DNA of 64,000 bases from Nocardia vaccinii NBRC 15922 (GTDB taxonomy: Bacteria; Actinomycetota; Actinomycetes; Mycobacteriales; Mycobacteriaceae). The stretch is from contig NZ_BDCC01000058.1 of the NCBI RefSeq assembly GCF_001613305.1, positions 1 through 64,000 on the forward strand, read 5' to 3'. The position numbers were made by a program, and so were the translations under genes. How positions within the stretch are numbered: the first letter of the stretch is position 1; each line of letters begins with the position of its first letter. The notes under the pieces are model-generated. The model worked only from the letters and a program-made list of their open reading frames with translations, had not been told where the DNA came from and searched no databases. Shown in pieces: positions 45,980-54,271 of this stretch.

Positions 45980-46768
45980 TCAGTCCGGCATATAGGCATC
46001 GATCACCGCGGCCAGCTCGGCGGCGACCAGCGGGTCGTCAGTGAGCGGCCCGGCGATGGCGGCGAGCGCCGCCTCTCGGGGTGCGAGGCCCTCGGCGACC
46101 AGCCGGGCCGCGCTGATCAGGACCCGGGTGGAGGCCACCTCGCGCAGACCGGGCGCATCGGCCTGCCGGACGGCACGGCCGATCCGCACCAACTGCACGA
46201 CCAGGCGCTGATCCGCGCCGGACTCCACGGCGATGACCTTCTCCTCGATTTCCGCCGGCGGATAACCCAATTCGACGGCGATCATGCGCTGGCGGGTGGA
46301 GTCCTTGAGATCCTTGAGCACACTCTGATACCCGGGGTTGTAGGAGACCACCAGGCAGAACCCCTCGGCCGCGTCCAGGGTCGTCCCGAGCCGGTCGATG
46401 GGCAGCTGACGACGGTGATCGGCCAGCGGATGCAGCACCACGGTGGTGTCCTGGCGCGCCTCGACCACCTCGTCGAGGTAGCAGATCGCGCCTTCGCGCA
46501 CGGCACGGGTCAGCGGGCCGTCCACCCAGCGAGTCTCGCCGCCCCGCAACAGGTATCGGCCGACCAGATCCGCGGTGGACAGGTCGTCGTGGCAGGCCAC
46601 GGTGATCAGCGGACGCCCGGCCTGATGCGCCATCGCCTCCACGAACCTGGTCTTACCGCAGCCGGTCGGCCCCTTGAGCATGATCGGTAGCCCCTGACGG
46701 AACGCCGCGAGGAATACCCGTTCCTCGTTGCCGACCGGCACGTAGTAGGGGCGAACGGAATTTTCCAT
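45980..46768 (-). CDS. MoxR-type AAA+ ATPase, NorQ/CbbQ/NirQ group
   Basis: 262 residues. Walker A GPTGCGKT is at about 33-40, Walker B AICYLDEVVEAR near 100, sensor region VVSYNPGYQ near 143, and the CbbQ C-terminal domain follows. These ATPases work with a VWA-domain partner (NorD/CbbO) to remodel or insert metal centres of oxidases or other enzymes. The partner gene lies just upstream in the operon but is frameshifted. The client in this cluster may be the P450 or the amidohydrolase; that is a guess from proximity. Confidence 0.93.
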   Translation of the reverse strand: MENSVRPYYVPVGNEERVFLAAFRQGLPIMLKGPTGCGKTRFVEAMAHQAGRPLITVACHDDLSTADLVGRYLLRGGETRWVDGPLTRAVREGAICYLDEVVEARQDTTVVLHPLADHRRQLPIDRLGTTLDAAEGFCLVVSYNPGYQSVLKDLKDSTRQRMIAVELGYPPAEIEEKVIAVESGADQRLVVQLVRIGRAVRQADAPGLREVASTRVLISAARLVAEGLAPREAALAAIAGPLTDDPLVAAELAAVIDAYMPD

Positions 46769-46822
46769 GTCGACCTCGCCTTTCTCGGTAGTCGTCGTCC
46801 GGGATTCGCCTGCGCGACAGAG

Positions 46823-48531
46823 CTATCGGGCCACCAGACGGGTGCGCGTCATCCGGCGACGCAGATCAGCGGAGCGCAGTGCGTCCCGCAAGAGCGGGGC
46901 GGCCACTCGGGACATTTCTTGCGGACGTCCGACAGCGGCGTAGGCGGCGGTGCCGAAAACGCGGCGCAGCGCGTCGATCTCGGTGTCCGCTCCGACACTC
47001 GAGCAGACACATCCGATGCCCTGGCGACGGGCCTCGGACAAGGCGCGGCGGGCATCCGCCTCGGCATACGCGCCCTCGTAACCGTGGTCGTAGGCGAATC
47101 CGTCAGACAGCACCACCAGTAAGGTTCTTGCGGCGGAACGGTATTCACCAGCGAGCGTGGCGCCGTGCCGAACGGCCGCACCCAGCCGGGTGTAGGCCGC
47201 GGGCTCGAGCGCCGCGAGCCTGCGCAGCGTCGCGGCGTCCAGCGGATCGTCGAATCGCTTGACCCGCAACATCCGGACCGCGGCGCGCCCCTGGGAGTAG
47301 AACCCGTAGAGCGCCACTCGATTGCCCAGTGCGTGCAGCGCCGAGGTCAACATCAGTGCGGCCGTGCGCTGCTGATCGTGCACGGTGCCGCCGCAGGCGC
47401 TGGGCAATGCGGCCGAACCGGAGATGTCGAGGAGCACGACTACCGCCAGATCCGGCGTGCACCTCGCACTCTCGATGTACACCGCACCATCCGGCGAAGA
47501 GCCGGAGAGTAATTGGACGCGCTCGTCCACCACCGCGTCCACATCGATGTCCTCGCCCTGCATACTGCGATGCCGGTGTTCGAGACCGGAACGCAACCGG
47601 GCCAGTGCGCGCATCAGCGAATTGTCCGCCGACGCGAAGGGGATCGCGTGCCCCCCTGCCCGAGGATCGGATTCGGAAATCGTGCACCAGTCCTGGCGGT
47701 ATCGGCGGCGGCGAACGTCCCACTCCGGATAGCGGAGTCCGTCGCGCCGCGATTCGGTGACGGCCTCGGCCGCCGCCGGAGTCCCGGTGCCGCCCGTGCT
47801 GATGCGGCCCGGTTTCACCAGTGCCCGCGCCGATCTCGGCGCCCCGCCGCCGGTGATGCCGCCCTCGGACTCCCGGCCGAGGCTCAGCATGCGCTGGAGC
47901 AGTCGGGCCGGCAGGCCCTGTCCGCCGACGACATTGGTGAACAGGGCGGGTAGCTTGCCGCCGAATCCTCGTCGTCCTCCTCGTCCAGCGAATCGCCGTC
48001 GGCGTCGACCCCGTCCGGGGGGCGGGTATCCGGCGAACGCTGCTCGGCGAACTTCTCCCGAGCGGTCAGCAGACGTCTCGGATGGATCGCCCCGAATTCC
48101 GGTGGCGGACTGTCCAACGAACGCTTACCCGTCGCGATGACCAAAGAGGCTGCGGCGCAATCGGATAACCCGGCGATTTCCGGGTCGATCAGTCCGCCGG
48201 CGGCCGCGGGCAGTAGATCGCCGTTGGCGGCCAGCGCGCGATGTCCCTCCAGCATCAGATACCGATCGAGTACGACGGATGACCGGCGGACGAGCCGCCG
48301 GAGGACATCGGACTCGAAGCTGCCCGCGGCGACCATCGACGCCTGCACCGTGAGCGCTGTAATCTGCTCGGGCACGGGAGCTTCGGCGTCCACGTACACC
48401 ACGCGGCCGTCGGTCCAGGGCCGTTCGTCCGCCGCGGCCGGAGCCACCCGCAATGCCGAACCGGCCATCCCCGACGCCAGTAGACCCAATCGTGCCGGGC
48501 CGCCGTATGTTTCACCGCAATCAACTGCCAC
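46823..48531 (-). pseudogene. NorD/CbbO-like VWA-domain protein, frameshifted
   Basis: The N-terminal reading (48531 to 47884, GTG start) and the C-terminal reading (ending 46823) belong to one protein of about 565 residues. The first loses coherence after a run of Glu/Asp (EEDDEDS, about 47965). There the +1 frame continues GGKLPALFTNVVGGQGLPAR and runs on through the VWA domain with MIDAS motif DISGS. The ATG at 47890 in the second frame has no Shine-Dalgarno sequence, so it is not a natural start. One base gained or lost near 47960 explains it. It could be a sequencing error, a real lesion, or slippage. It is the partner of the NorQ-like ATPase, 54 bp downstream. Confidence 0.8.
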
Positions 48532-48615
48532 GGCACGATCCGTCCGCGCCGGGACCTCGGCGTCGATTCATCCGCGGCGGATGGATCGGCCCGTCCACCG
48601 CAACCCGAGGAGAAC

Positions 48616-49743
48616 TCACGCCCTGCCTCCACACCGTCCGCCATCGGCGGGCATCGACGTCGCGGGACGGCCCGATTGCGCACTCTCCCACCGCGACCAG
48701 ATCCCGGCCGAGTACGGCCCGGCCTGACCGTTCTTCTCGTAGAATCCCTGCGGGTCATAGACTTTCGTCTCCGGGAACGGCCACGGGCAGGCGACCGAGG
48801 TGGCCGCGCGGCTGTCGCGGATGACGGCGAAACCACCGCCGTAACAGAAGTAGGCGATATTGATCAGGACGAACATCACCGTGAATGCCCCCAACGCGGG
48901 ATGATCGCGGAAGATCCGCGCCCGGCGCGAGAGCCGCTCGGCGACCGTGCGGCCGGTGTCGTCGCGGTAGAGCAGCACCGCGGCCGGGATCATCACGACC
49001 GTGACCAGCGCTGATTCCCAGATCAACGGGAACTGGTAGGACTTGCCGGCGAACAGCGAGCCGAACGGGATCACCTGCGTGTAGATGTACAGCTGGCTGC
49101 GCACCAGAATGCATTCCAGAACGGCGTCGAAGACGAACCCGATCACCAGGGTCAGCCCGGCCAGACTCCACAGTGGGTGCCGCGAGACGAACGAGTCGTG
49201 CGGACGGCGGGCCTGTAGGCGGCGCAGCACCCAGATCGCGGGAAAGTAGGGACCGAGATAGAAAGTGGCGTAACCGATCACGATGAACGGTTCGACCGTG
49301 GGCGAGAGCGACACCAGCGGCCAGTGCACCGGCCAGTGCCACAGCTGCGGGTTGTAGGCGGCGTAGGGCGCCCAGTTCATGATCGGGTCCTGCCATACGA
49401 TCGCGGTGGTCACCAGCGTCATCAGCAGGACCGGATGGGCGGGATAGCGACGCCAGGCCACGACGACCGCGATGACCAGAACCACCATCATCGCGACGGT
49501 TCCGATCTCGTGCACCGTGATCCAGTGATTCCACCCGAACAGTGGCGGCACAGGCCGGGGAGCGCCGCTCACCGCGGGATTCGCGATGCGCGGATCGTCC
49601 GCACCGCGGCTCGCGTAGGCGGCGATCACGGCCAGAACCGCCACGACCAGCGCCGTGATCCCGAGTGTGATCAGGCGACGCGGGCCACCACCGGGCGCGG
49701 TGTCCGGCAGTGTGCCGGTCCGGAGTTCCTCCGGGGCGCTGAT
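48616..49743 (-). CDS. AveC-family integral membrane protein (spirocyclase-like)
   Basis: About 375 residues with seven or so membrane helices. The C-terminal CPWPFPETKVYDPQGFYEKN then GPYSAGIW matches the AveC family, named after the avermectin spirocyclase/dehydratase; most homologues in mycolic-acid actinomycetes have no known reaction. The first membrane helix begins about 25 codons upstream of the first GTG (49644), so the true start should be near 49743. There an ATC codon follows AGGAG at ideal spacing, just after the stop of the binding-protein gene. Either ATC is the start or an ATG has mutated. The NorD-like gene follows 84 bp downstream. Confidence 0.8.
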   Translation of the reverse strand: MSAPEELRTGTLPDTAPGGGPRRLITLGITALVVAVLAVIAAYASRGADDPRIANPAVSGAPRPVPPLFGWNHWITVHEIGTVAMMVVLVIAVVVAWRRYPAHPVLLMTLVTTAIVWQDPIMNWAPYAAYNPQLWHWPVHWPLVSLSPTVEPFIVIGYATFYLGPYFPAIWVLRRLQARRPHDSFVSRHPLWSLAGLTLVIGFVFDAVLECILVRSQLYIYTQVIPFGSLFAGKSYQFPLIWESALVTVVMIPAAVLLYRDDTGRTVAERLSRRARIFRDHPALGAFTVMFVLINIAYFCYGGGFAVIRDSRAATSVACPWPFPETKVYDPQGFYEKNGQAGPYSAGIWSRWESAQSGRPATSMPADGGRCGGRA

Positions 49744-49747
49744 GGTT

Positions 49748-50860
49748 CTACTCCTCGCCGAATCGTGCGACCAGATGCGATGTCACGCCATCCGGATCCA
49801 GTTGCCGCGCAACCAGATATCCCGCGCCCATCCACCCGCGCCGGGTCCACTTCCCGAACGAGAGCCTGGTGCCGGGGGCGCCTGCCGCGGCGGGCAGCAT
49901 CTTGACCCGTTCGAGCGCCTCGGCGACACCGCGCGGAGACAGCGGATGCGCATCGGCGAAGGCGTGCAGCAGTACGGTCGCGACGTCGCGGTTCACCACC
50001 GGGACGCAGTACTGCGGGCGACGACCGGAATCGGCCTCGTAGCTGTCCAGGAACCGTTGTCCCACAAGGTTTCCCTCGTCGTACTGGTCCACCCCGGTCC
50101 AACCGAGGAAGGCGTTCCACAGCAGTGCGTTGATCCAGGCGTTCTGGAATGCCGTTCCCATGAATCGCGGCGGATCCCAATTCAGCGCGGCGAGCGCCGG
50201 ATTCACCATCGCGACACCGAATCCGAAGCCGCAGTGCACGATCGCCTGCGCCTTCGCCTCGTGCAACGCGCGCACCTCGTCGCTGATGTCCTGTGCGGTC
50301 TGCGGGATGGCCACCTCGGCGACGATGCGAATTCCCTCCTCGCGACAGGCTTTCCGGAAGTTCCGGATGTAGCTCTCGCCCACCAGGGAGCGTTCCACCA
50401 GCGCGCCGACCTCGGTATGCCCGCCCTTGGCCAATAATTGCGCCCAGAACACCGGCTCGTCGGTCATCGACCCCTGTGGCAGGGCGAAGGTCCACTCGCC
50501 GAGCCAGTCCTCGGTACCCGAGACGTTGATCGCCGGGACGCGGAAGCGGCGTTCGATCTCCTCGCGCACCGGAACGGCGTTATCGGTGATGTGCGGGCCG
50601 AATACGGCCAGACACCCCTCGTCCACCAGCTCTCCGTACGCATCGATCACCGCCTTCACCGAACCCTTGGGCAGCCCCTCCACCTCACGGAAGACGATCT
50701 GCACCGGGCGATCGATCAGGCCGAGCCGCTGTCCCTCGGCGAACACCAGATGGAACGGGCGGGTCAGATCGTCCCGCATGTCCGGCGGAAAGCCGTCGGG
50801 GAGGCGGAAGTCGAACAGATAGCCGAGTTTGATGGGCTCGGCAGTGCTTTCATAGGCCAC
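49748..50860 (-). CDS. Periplasmic-binding-fold (Leu/Ile/Val type) protein without signal peptide
   Basis: 370 residues of the type 1 periplasmic-binding (Peripla_BP_6) fold: LGYLFDFRLPDGFPP at the start, AVFGPHITDNAVPVREEIER in the first lobe, VNRDVATVLLHAFADAH near the end. There is no signal peptide or lipobox, so it should stay in the cytosol, perhaps as a ligand sensor or carrier. I chose the GTG at 50860 because GGAG lies six bases upstream; the ATG two codons earlier abuts that Shine-Dalgarno sequence. It heads an operon with AveC-like, NorD-like and NorQ-like genes and is divergent from P450. Confidence 0.85.
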   Translation of the reverse strand: MAYESTAEPIKLGYLFDFRLPDGFPPDMRDDLTRPFHLVFAEGQRLGLIDRPVQIVFREVEGLPKGSVKAVIDAYGELVDEGCLAVFGPHITDNAVPVREEIERRFRVPAINVSGTEDWLGEWTFALPQGSMTDEPVFWAQLLAKGGHTEVGALVERSLVGESYIRNFRKACREEGIRIVAEVAIPQTAQDISDEVRALHEAKAQAIVHCGFGFGVAMVNPALAALNWDPPRFMGTAFQNAWINALLWNAFLGWTGVDQYDEGNLVGQRFLDSYEADSGRRPQYCVPVVNRDVATVLLHAFADAHPLSPRGVAEALERVKMLPAAAGAPGTRLSFGKWTRRGWMGAGYLVARQLDPDGVTSHLVARFGEE

Positions 50861-50897
50861 GTACATCTCCGTCTGCCAGGCCGCTCGAGCAGCGAAC

Positions 50898-51037
50898 CTA
50901 AAATTCGTTCCAAATGTTACGGATTCCGACCGGCTGCCGTCAACGGTCAACATAAAGCGGTACTCACGGGTGTTGACCCACCCCTCCGGGCTCAGTACGC
51001 TTCGGAACGAATATTTGGTCTTACCCGAGGAGGGTTC
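50898..51037. promoter_or_regulatory. Divergent promoter of P450 and binding protein with motif copies C and D
   Basis: For P450: TTGACC at 50973-50978, 17 bp, TACGCT at 50996-51001. Immediately downstream, at 51003-51020, lies motif C, which on the minus strand reads GACCAAATATTCGTTCCG, the same as copy B. Motif D (AAATTCGTTCC, 50901-50911) lies near the start of the leftward binding-protein operon. The P450 Shine-Dalgarno sequence GAGGAGG follows. Confidence 0.7.
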
Positions 51038-52300
51038 GTGAACACACACGCCAAGGCCGCCGCGGACCAGGTCGAGAGCTCGGCCGAGCAGGAGCGTGAG
51101 GCCGGTGACGACACCGCCTTCGAGGTATTCGACGACGACGTCGCGGGCGATGTCCGCGACCCGTATCCGGAACTGGCCGCGGCCCGTCGAGCACATCCGG
51201 TACAGCGCCTGGACACCTCGAATATGCCGCACGCCGATGATGCGGCGGTGTTCTTCGTCTACGGTTACGACGACATCCTCACCGTGCTGCGCGACGGTGC
51301 GACCTATTCCTCGGCGCACATCATCGACATGCTCATGGGCGACATCATGGGCAAGCACATCATTCTGGGGATGGACGATCCCGAACACCGCCGCTATCGG
51401 GCACTGGTGTCCACCGCGTTCCGGCAGAAGGCCCTGGCGAACTGGGAGGAACGGCTCATCGCCCCGGTCGCGGACGAGTTGATCGACCGGTTCGCCGGCC
51501 GCGGCCACGCCGATCTGGTCACCGAGTTCACATTTCCGTTCCCCACCCATGTGACCGCCGGGATGCTGGGGCTGCCACGGGAGGATCTGCGGCAGTTCCA
51601 GCGCTGGTCGATCGCGATTCTCGGCTTCCACTCGAACCGCGAACGCGCCGTCACCGCTTCACAGGAGGTCAAGGCGTATCTCGCGGACATCCTCGCCGAA
51701 CGTCGCCGTGAACCGCGCGAGGATCTCATCAGCGATCTGTCCCGGGCCGAACTGGACGGCGAACGGCTCAGCGACGAGGAGATCTTCTCCTTCCTGCGAC
51801 TGCTACTGCCCGCCGGGATCGAGACGACCTATCGTTCGACCGGAAATCTGTTGTACACCTTGCTGTCTCGTCCGGATCAGCTCCAGGCGCTGCGGGAGAA
51901 TCGGGCGCTGATCCCCCGCGCGGTCGAGGAGGCGGTCCGGTACGAGACACCGCTGCTGAACATCACCCGCATGGCGACCACGAGTACGGTCCTGCACGAC
52001 GTGCCCATTCCGAAGGGTTCCACGGTGATGCTGATGCTCGCCGCGGCCAACCGCGACGAGAGCCGCTGGAACGACCCGGACGAGTTCGACATCTTCCGCA
52101 CGCCGCGCCCGCACATGTCCTTCGGGCAGGGGCCGCACAACTGCCTCGGCATCCACCTGGCCCGCACCGAAATGCGACTGGCCCTGGACAAGCTGCTGGA
52201 CAGACTGCCGAATCTGCGGCTGGACCCCGAGGCAGACGATCCGCACATCCGCGGCCAGGTCTTCCGCTCCCCCACCGCGTTGCCCGTACTGTTCGGGTAG
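51038..52300 (+). CDS. Cytochrome P450
   Basis: 420 residues from a GTG start with GAGGAGG upstream. Heme-binding loop FGQGPHNCLGIHLAR (Cys about 369), K-helix ExxR in EEAVRYET, and I-helix LPAGIETTYRS, where Glu replaces the common Asp of AGxDT. A soluble bacterial class I P450 needing ferredoxin and reductase, neither of which lies beside it. Its I-helix and overall pattern fit the actinomycete catabolic/biosynthetic CYPs found with AveC-like genes; I do not assign a CYP number. Under motif C control. Confidence 0.95.
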   Translation: MNTHAKAAADQVESSAEQEREAGDDTAFEVFDDDVAGDVRDPYPELAAARRAHPVQRLDTSNMPHADDAAVFFVYGYDDILTVLRDGATYSSAHIIDMLMGDIMGKHIILGMDDPEHRRYRALVSTAFRQKALANWEERLIAPVADELIDRFAGRGHADLVTEFTFPFPTHVTAGMLGLPREDLRQFQRWSIAILGFHSNRERAVTASQEVKAYLADILAERRREPREDLISDLSRAELDGERLSDEEIFSFLRLLLPAGIETTYRSTGNLLYTLLSRPDQLQALRENRALIPRAVEEAVRYETPLLNITRMATTSTVLHDVPIPKGSTVMLMLAAANRDESRWNDPDEFDIFRTPRPHMSFGQGPHNCLGIHLARTEMRLALDKLLDRLPNLRLDPEADDPHIRGQVFRSPTALPVLFG

Positions 52301-52305
52301 CAGTC

Positions 52306-53727
52306 TCAGCCGCCCCGGTACACGGTGCTGTCCTCGACCGGGTGGGTGCTGCTGACCAGTTTGGCGAAGCAGTGGTCCGTGGAGAAACCGTTGCCGTCGC
52401 ACCAGGCATTGGCACCGGAGGGGTCTGGAAAGGTCGTGCCCGCCACGGTGATCCAGTAGTTGTGCCGACTGAATGTGCTCCACTCACCCGACCACAGCAA
52501 TCGGACGCCGGGATATTTCGCTCGCAGGTCCCGGTGCTCGCGCAGGATCGCGACGTTGTCCCAGGTGAGGCCATCGGCGACGAGGCCGGGCTGCTTCGTG
52601 CTGAGTTGCGGGATCCAGCGGTCGGCGAGCAGGGCGGCGACGACCGGCCGATCCGAGTTCGCGATCCGGCGCAGTTCGTCGGCGGCGGCGGTGTCGGAAT
52701 CGACCGGGGGCGTCGAAGTCACCGCCGGGGCCGCCGCCTGCGGTACCGGGGCCGAAGCGGTCACCTGGCCGGCGGTGACGACATGTCTCGGGCCGCGTGT
52801 CACGGTCAGCACGACGCCGGTCAGCATGACCAGCACGACGGTCACGAGTATGCCCAGGATGATGTCCTGCCCGAGACCGCGTTCGGCGCGACGCGAGACG
52901 TCCGGCTCCTCCTGCGCGTCCGGAACAGCAGCACCGGCCGCCGGCTTCGGCGTCGAAACTGCCTGCGCCGGTGTCGATTCGGCAACATCCCGGGCGGGTG
53001 ACGGGGACTCTGTCGGCAGCTGGTCGGCGTCGTCGGAACCGATGTCGAAGACACCGCGGTCGGCTCGGACGCGCAATTCCGCAATGAGAGCATCGGATTC
53101 GGCGGCCAGTAGATCGAGGGTTCGCAGACCCGCGTCGCCGAAATAGGTCAGGGCGATCGGCAGCATGGACAGGTCCAGATCCTCCCGGGCGCGGATCGAG
53201 TCGAAAATCCCAGCCAGCCGATCCGCGCCGGACGCTCCGAACTGCTCGAGTCGCAGCCGACACCCCTCCCGGAACAGCACGACCGTCCCGGACAGCAGTT
53301 TCACGGGATCCATCCCATCCGGCCGGACGGCGGCATCCCGTGCCGCACGGGCACATTCGGCCAGATCGATCGACCGGCCGACCGCCGCGGCGAACAGCGG
53401 CTCGATCGGGCCGCGCGACCAGTCCCGGACATACGGCGGATCCTCGTCGAGCAGGAGGCCGAGCCGCTTCGCGATCCGATGCCACGGCTGTTCCTCCAAC
53501 GCGACCGACGAGTTCGCCCAGCCGTAGATCGCGTAACCGGTGGCGAGCTCTTTCAGGTGCTCGACCAGTTTTCTTCCGTCCGAGGCGAAATGGAACAACT
53601 CACGTGCCCCGGTGAGGATGGCGTCGGCCTCGCTCGCCGGGTCGCGCCGATTCTCTCGGCAAGCTTCCCACAACTCCTCCAGCGCCAGGGCGCGGCTCTC
53701 TCGGAATTCCTGAATCAGATCTGTCAT
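52306..53727 (-). CDS. Membrane protein with cytosolic helical domain and extracytoplasmic C-terminus
   Basis: 473 residues; family not recognised. Residues 1-210 form a soluble, Leu/Ala-rich helical domain. An Ala/Pro-rich linker (about 230-290) leads to one membrane helix (ILGILVTVVLVMLTGVVL near 305). A Thr/Pro/Ala-rich stretch follows, and then an extracytoplasmic domain of about 110 residues with two Cys (NAWCDGNGF, DHCFAKL) that could form a disulfide. This layout (cytosolic module, single helix, small external domain) resembles actinomycete sensor or kinase-associated proteins. The LuxR-HTH gene is upstream on the same strand, 46 bp away. Confidence 0.8.
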   Translation of the reverse strand: MTDLIQEFRESRALALEELWEACRENRRDPASEADAILTGARELFHFASDGRKLVEHLKELATGYAIYGWANSSVALEEQPWHRIAKRLGLLLDEDPPYVRDWSRGPIEPLFAAAVGRSIDLAECARAARDAAVRPDGMDPVKLLSGTVVLFREGCRLRLEQFGASGADRLAGIFDSIRAREDLDLSMLPIALTYFGDAGLRTLDLLAAESDALIAELRVRADRGVFDIGSDDADQLPTESPSPARDVAESTPAQAVSTPKPAAGAAVPDAQEEPDVSRRAERGLGQDIILGILVTVVLVMLTGVVLTVTRGPRHVVTAGQVTASAPVPQAAAPAVTSTPPVDSDTAAADELRRIANSDRPVVAALLADRWIPQLSTKQPGLVADGLTWDNVAILREHRDLRAKYPGVRLLWSGEWSTFSRHNYWITVAGTTFPDPSGANAWCDGNGFSTDHCFAKLVSSTHPVEDSTVYRGG

Positions 53728-53773
53728 CTTCGATACTCGCTGTCGAGACTTCCCGTCCGGGAAGGGATTCGGA

Positions 53774-54046
53774 TCACAACTCGTCGATGCGGATGAGCCC
53801 GTCCTGCAGGGCACGGGCCACCAGTGCGGCCTTGGTCGAGGCCGGCCGCGCGACGGCGGCGTACTTGTCGCGAATGCGGGACAGGTGGGTGTTGACCGTA
53901 CCCAGCGAGATGTACAGTCGCCGACCGACCTCCAGCTTCGAATCACTGGCGATCCAGGCCAGTAGCACCTCGATCTCCCGTTGGCTCAACGACGGTTGAA
54001 CGGAACGACTGAGCGACTCACCCAGGTAGTCGGCTGCGAGATTCAT
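53774..54046 (-). CDS. Single-domain LuxR-type HTH protein
   Basis: 90 residues, little more than a LuxR/GerE helix-turn-helix (about 22-75): LSQREIEVLLAWIASDSKLE then ISLGTVNTHLSRIRDKY. There is no receiver or ligand domain. ATG at 54046 with AAGGGA upstream. It precedes the membrane protein at 52306 and the two may form a signal pair: membrane sensor and DNA-binding output. Confidence 0.88.
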   Translation of the reverse strand: MNLAADYLGESLSRSVQPSLSQREIEVLLAWIASDSKLEVGRRLYISLGTVNTHLSRIRDKYAAVARPASTKAALVARALQDGLIRIDEL

Positions 54047-54271
54047 GGCCGGATCCCTTCTGCTTCCGAGTACCGCACTCGGACAATGCCATTCGGCAGG
54101 CATTAGTCATGAAATAGCAGGCAGGCCGTCAGATCACTCCGCTCGCCGGACCGACACGACTCGCGTGAGAGCGTTCGGTCTCACGCGACGCGTAACAACC
54201 TGGCTACCGGACCGAATCACTTCCCAGAGCGGGTGAACCTACCCCGCGTCCACTCATGGGGAAGGACCAGC

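Noticed and set aside
47884..47890. A separate start for the NorD-like C-terminal half at 47890
   Set aside because: No Shine-Dalgarno sequence, and coherent protein sequence continues upstream in the same frame, so it is a frameshift in one gene.
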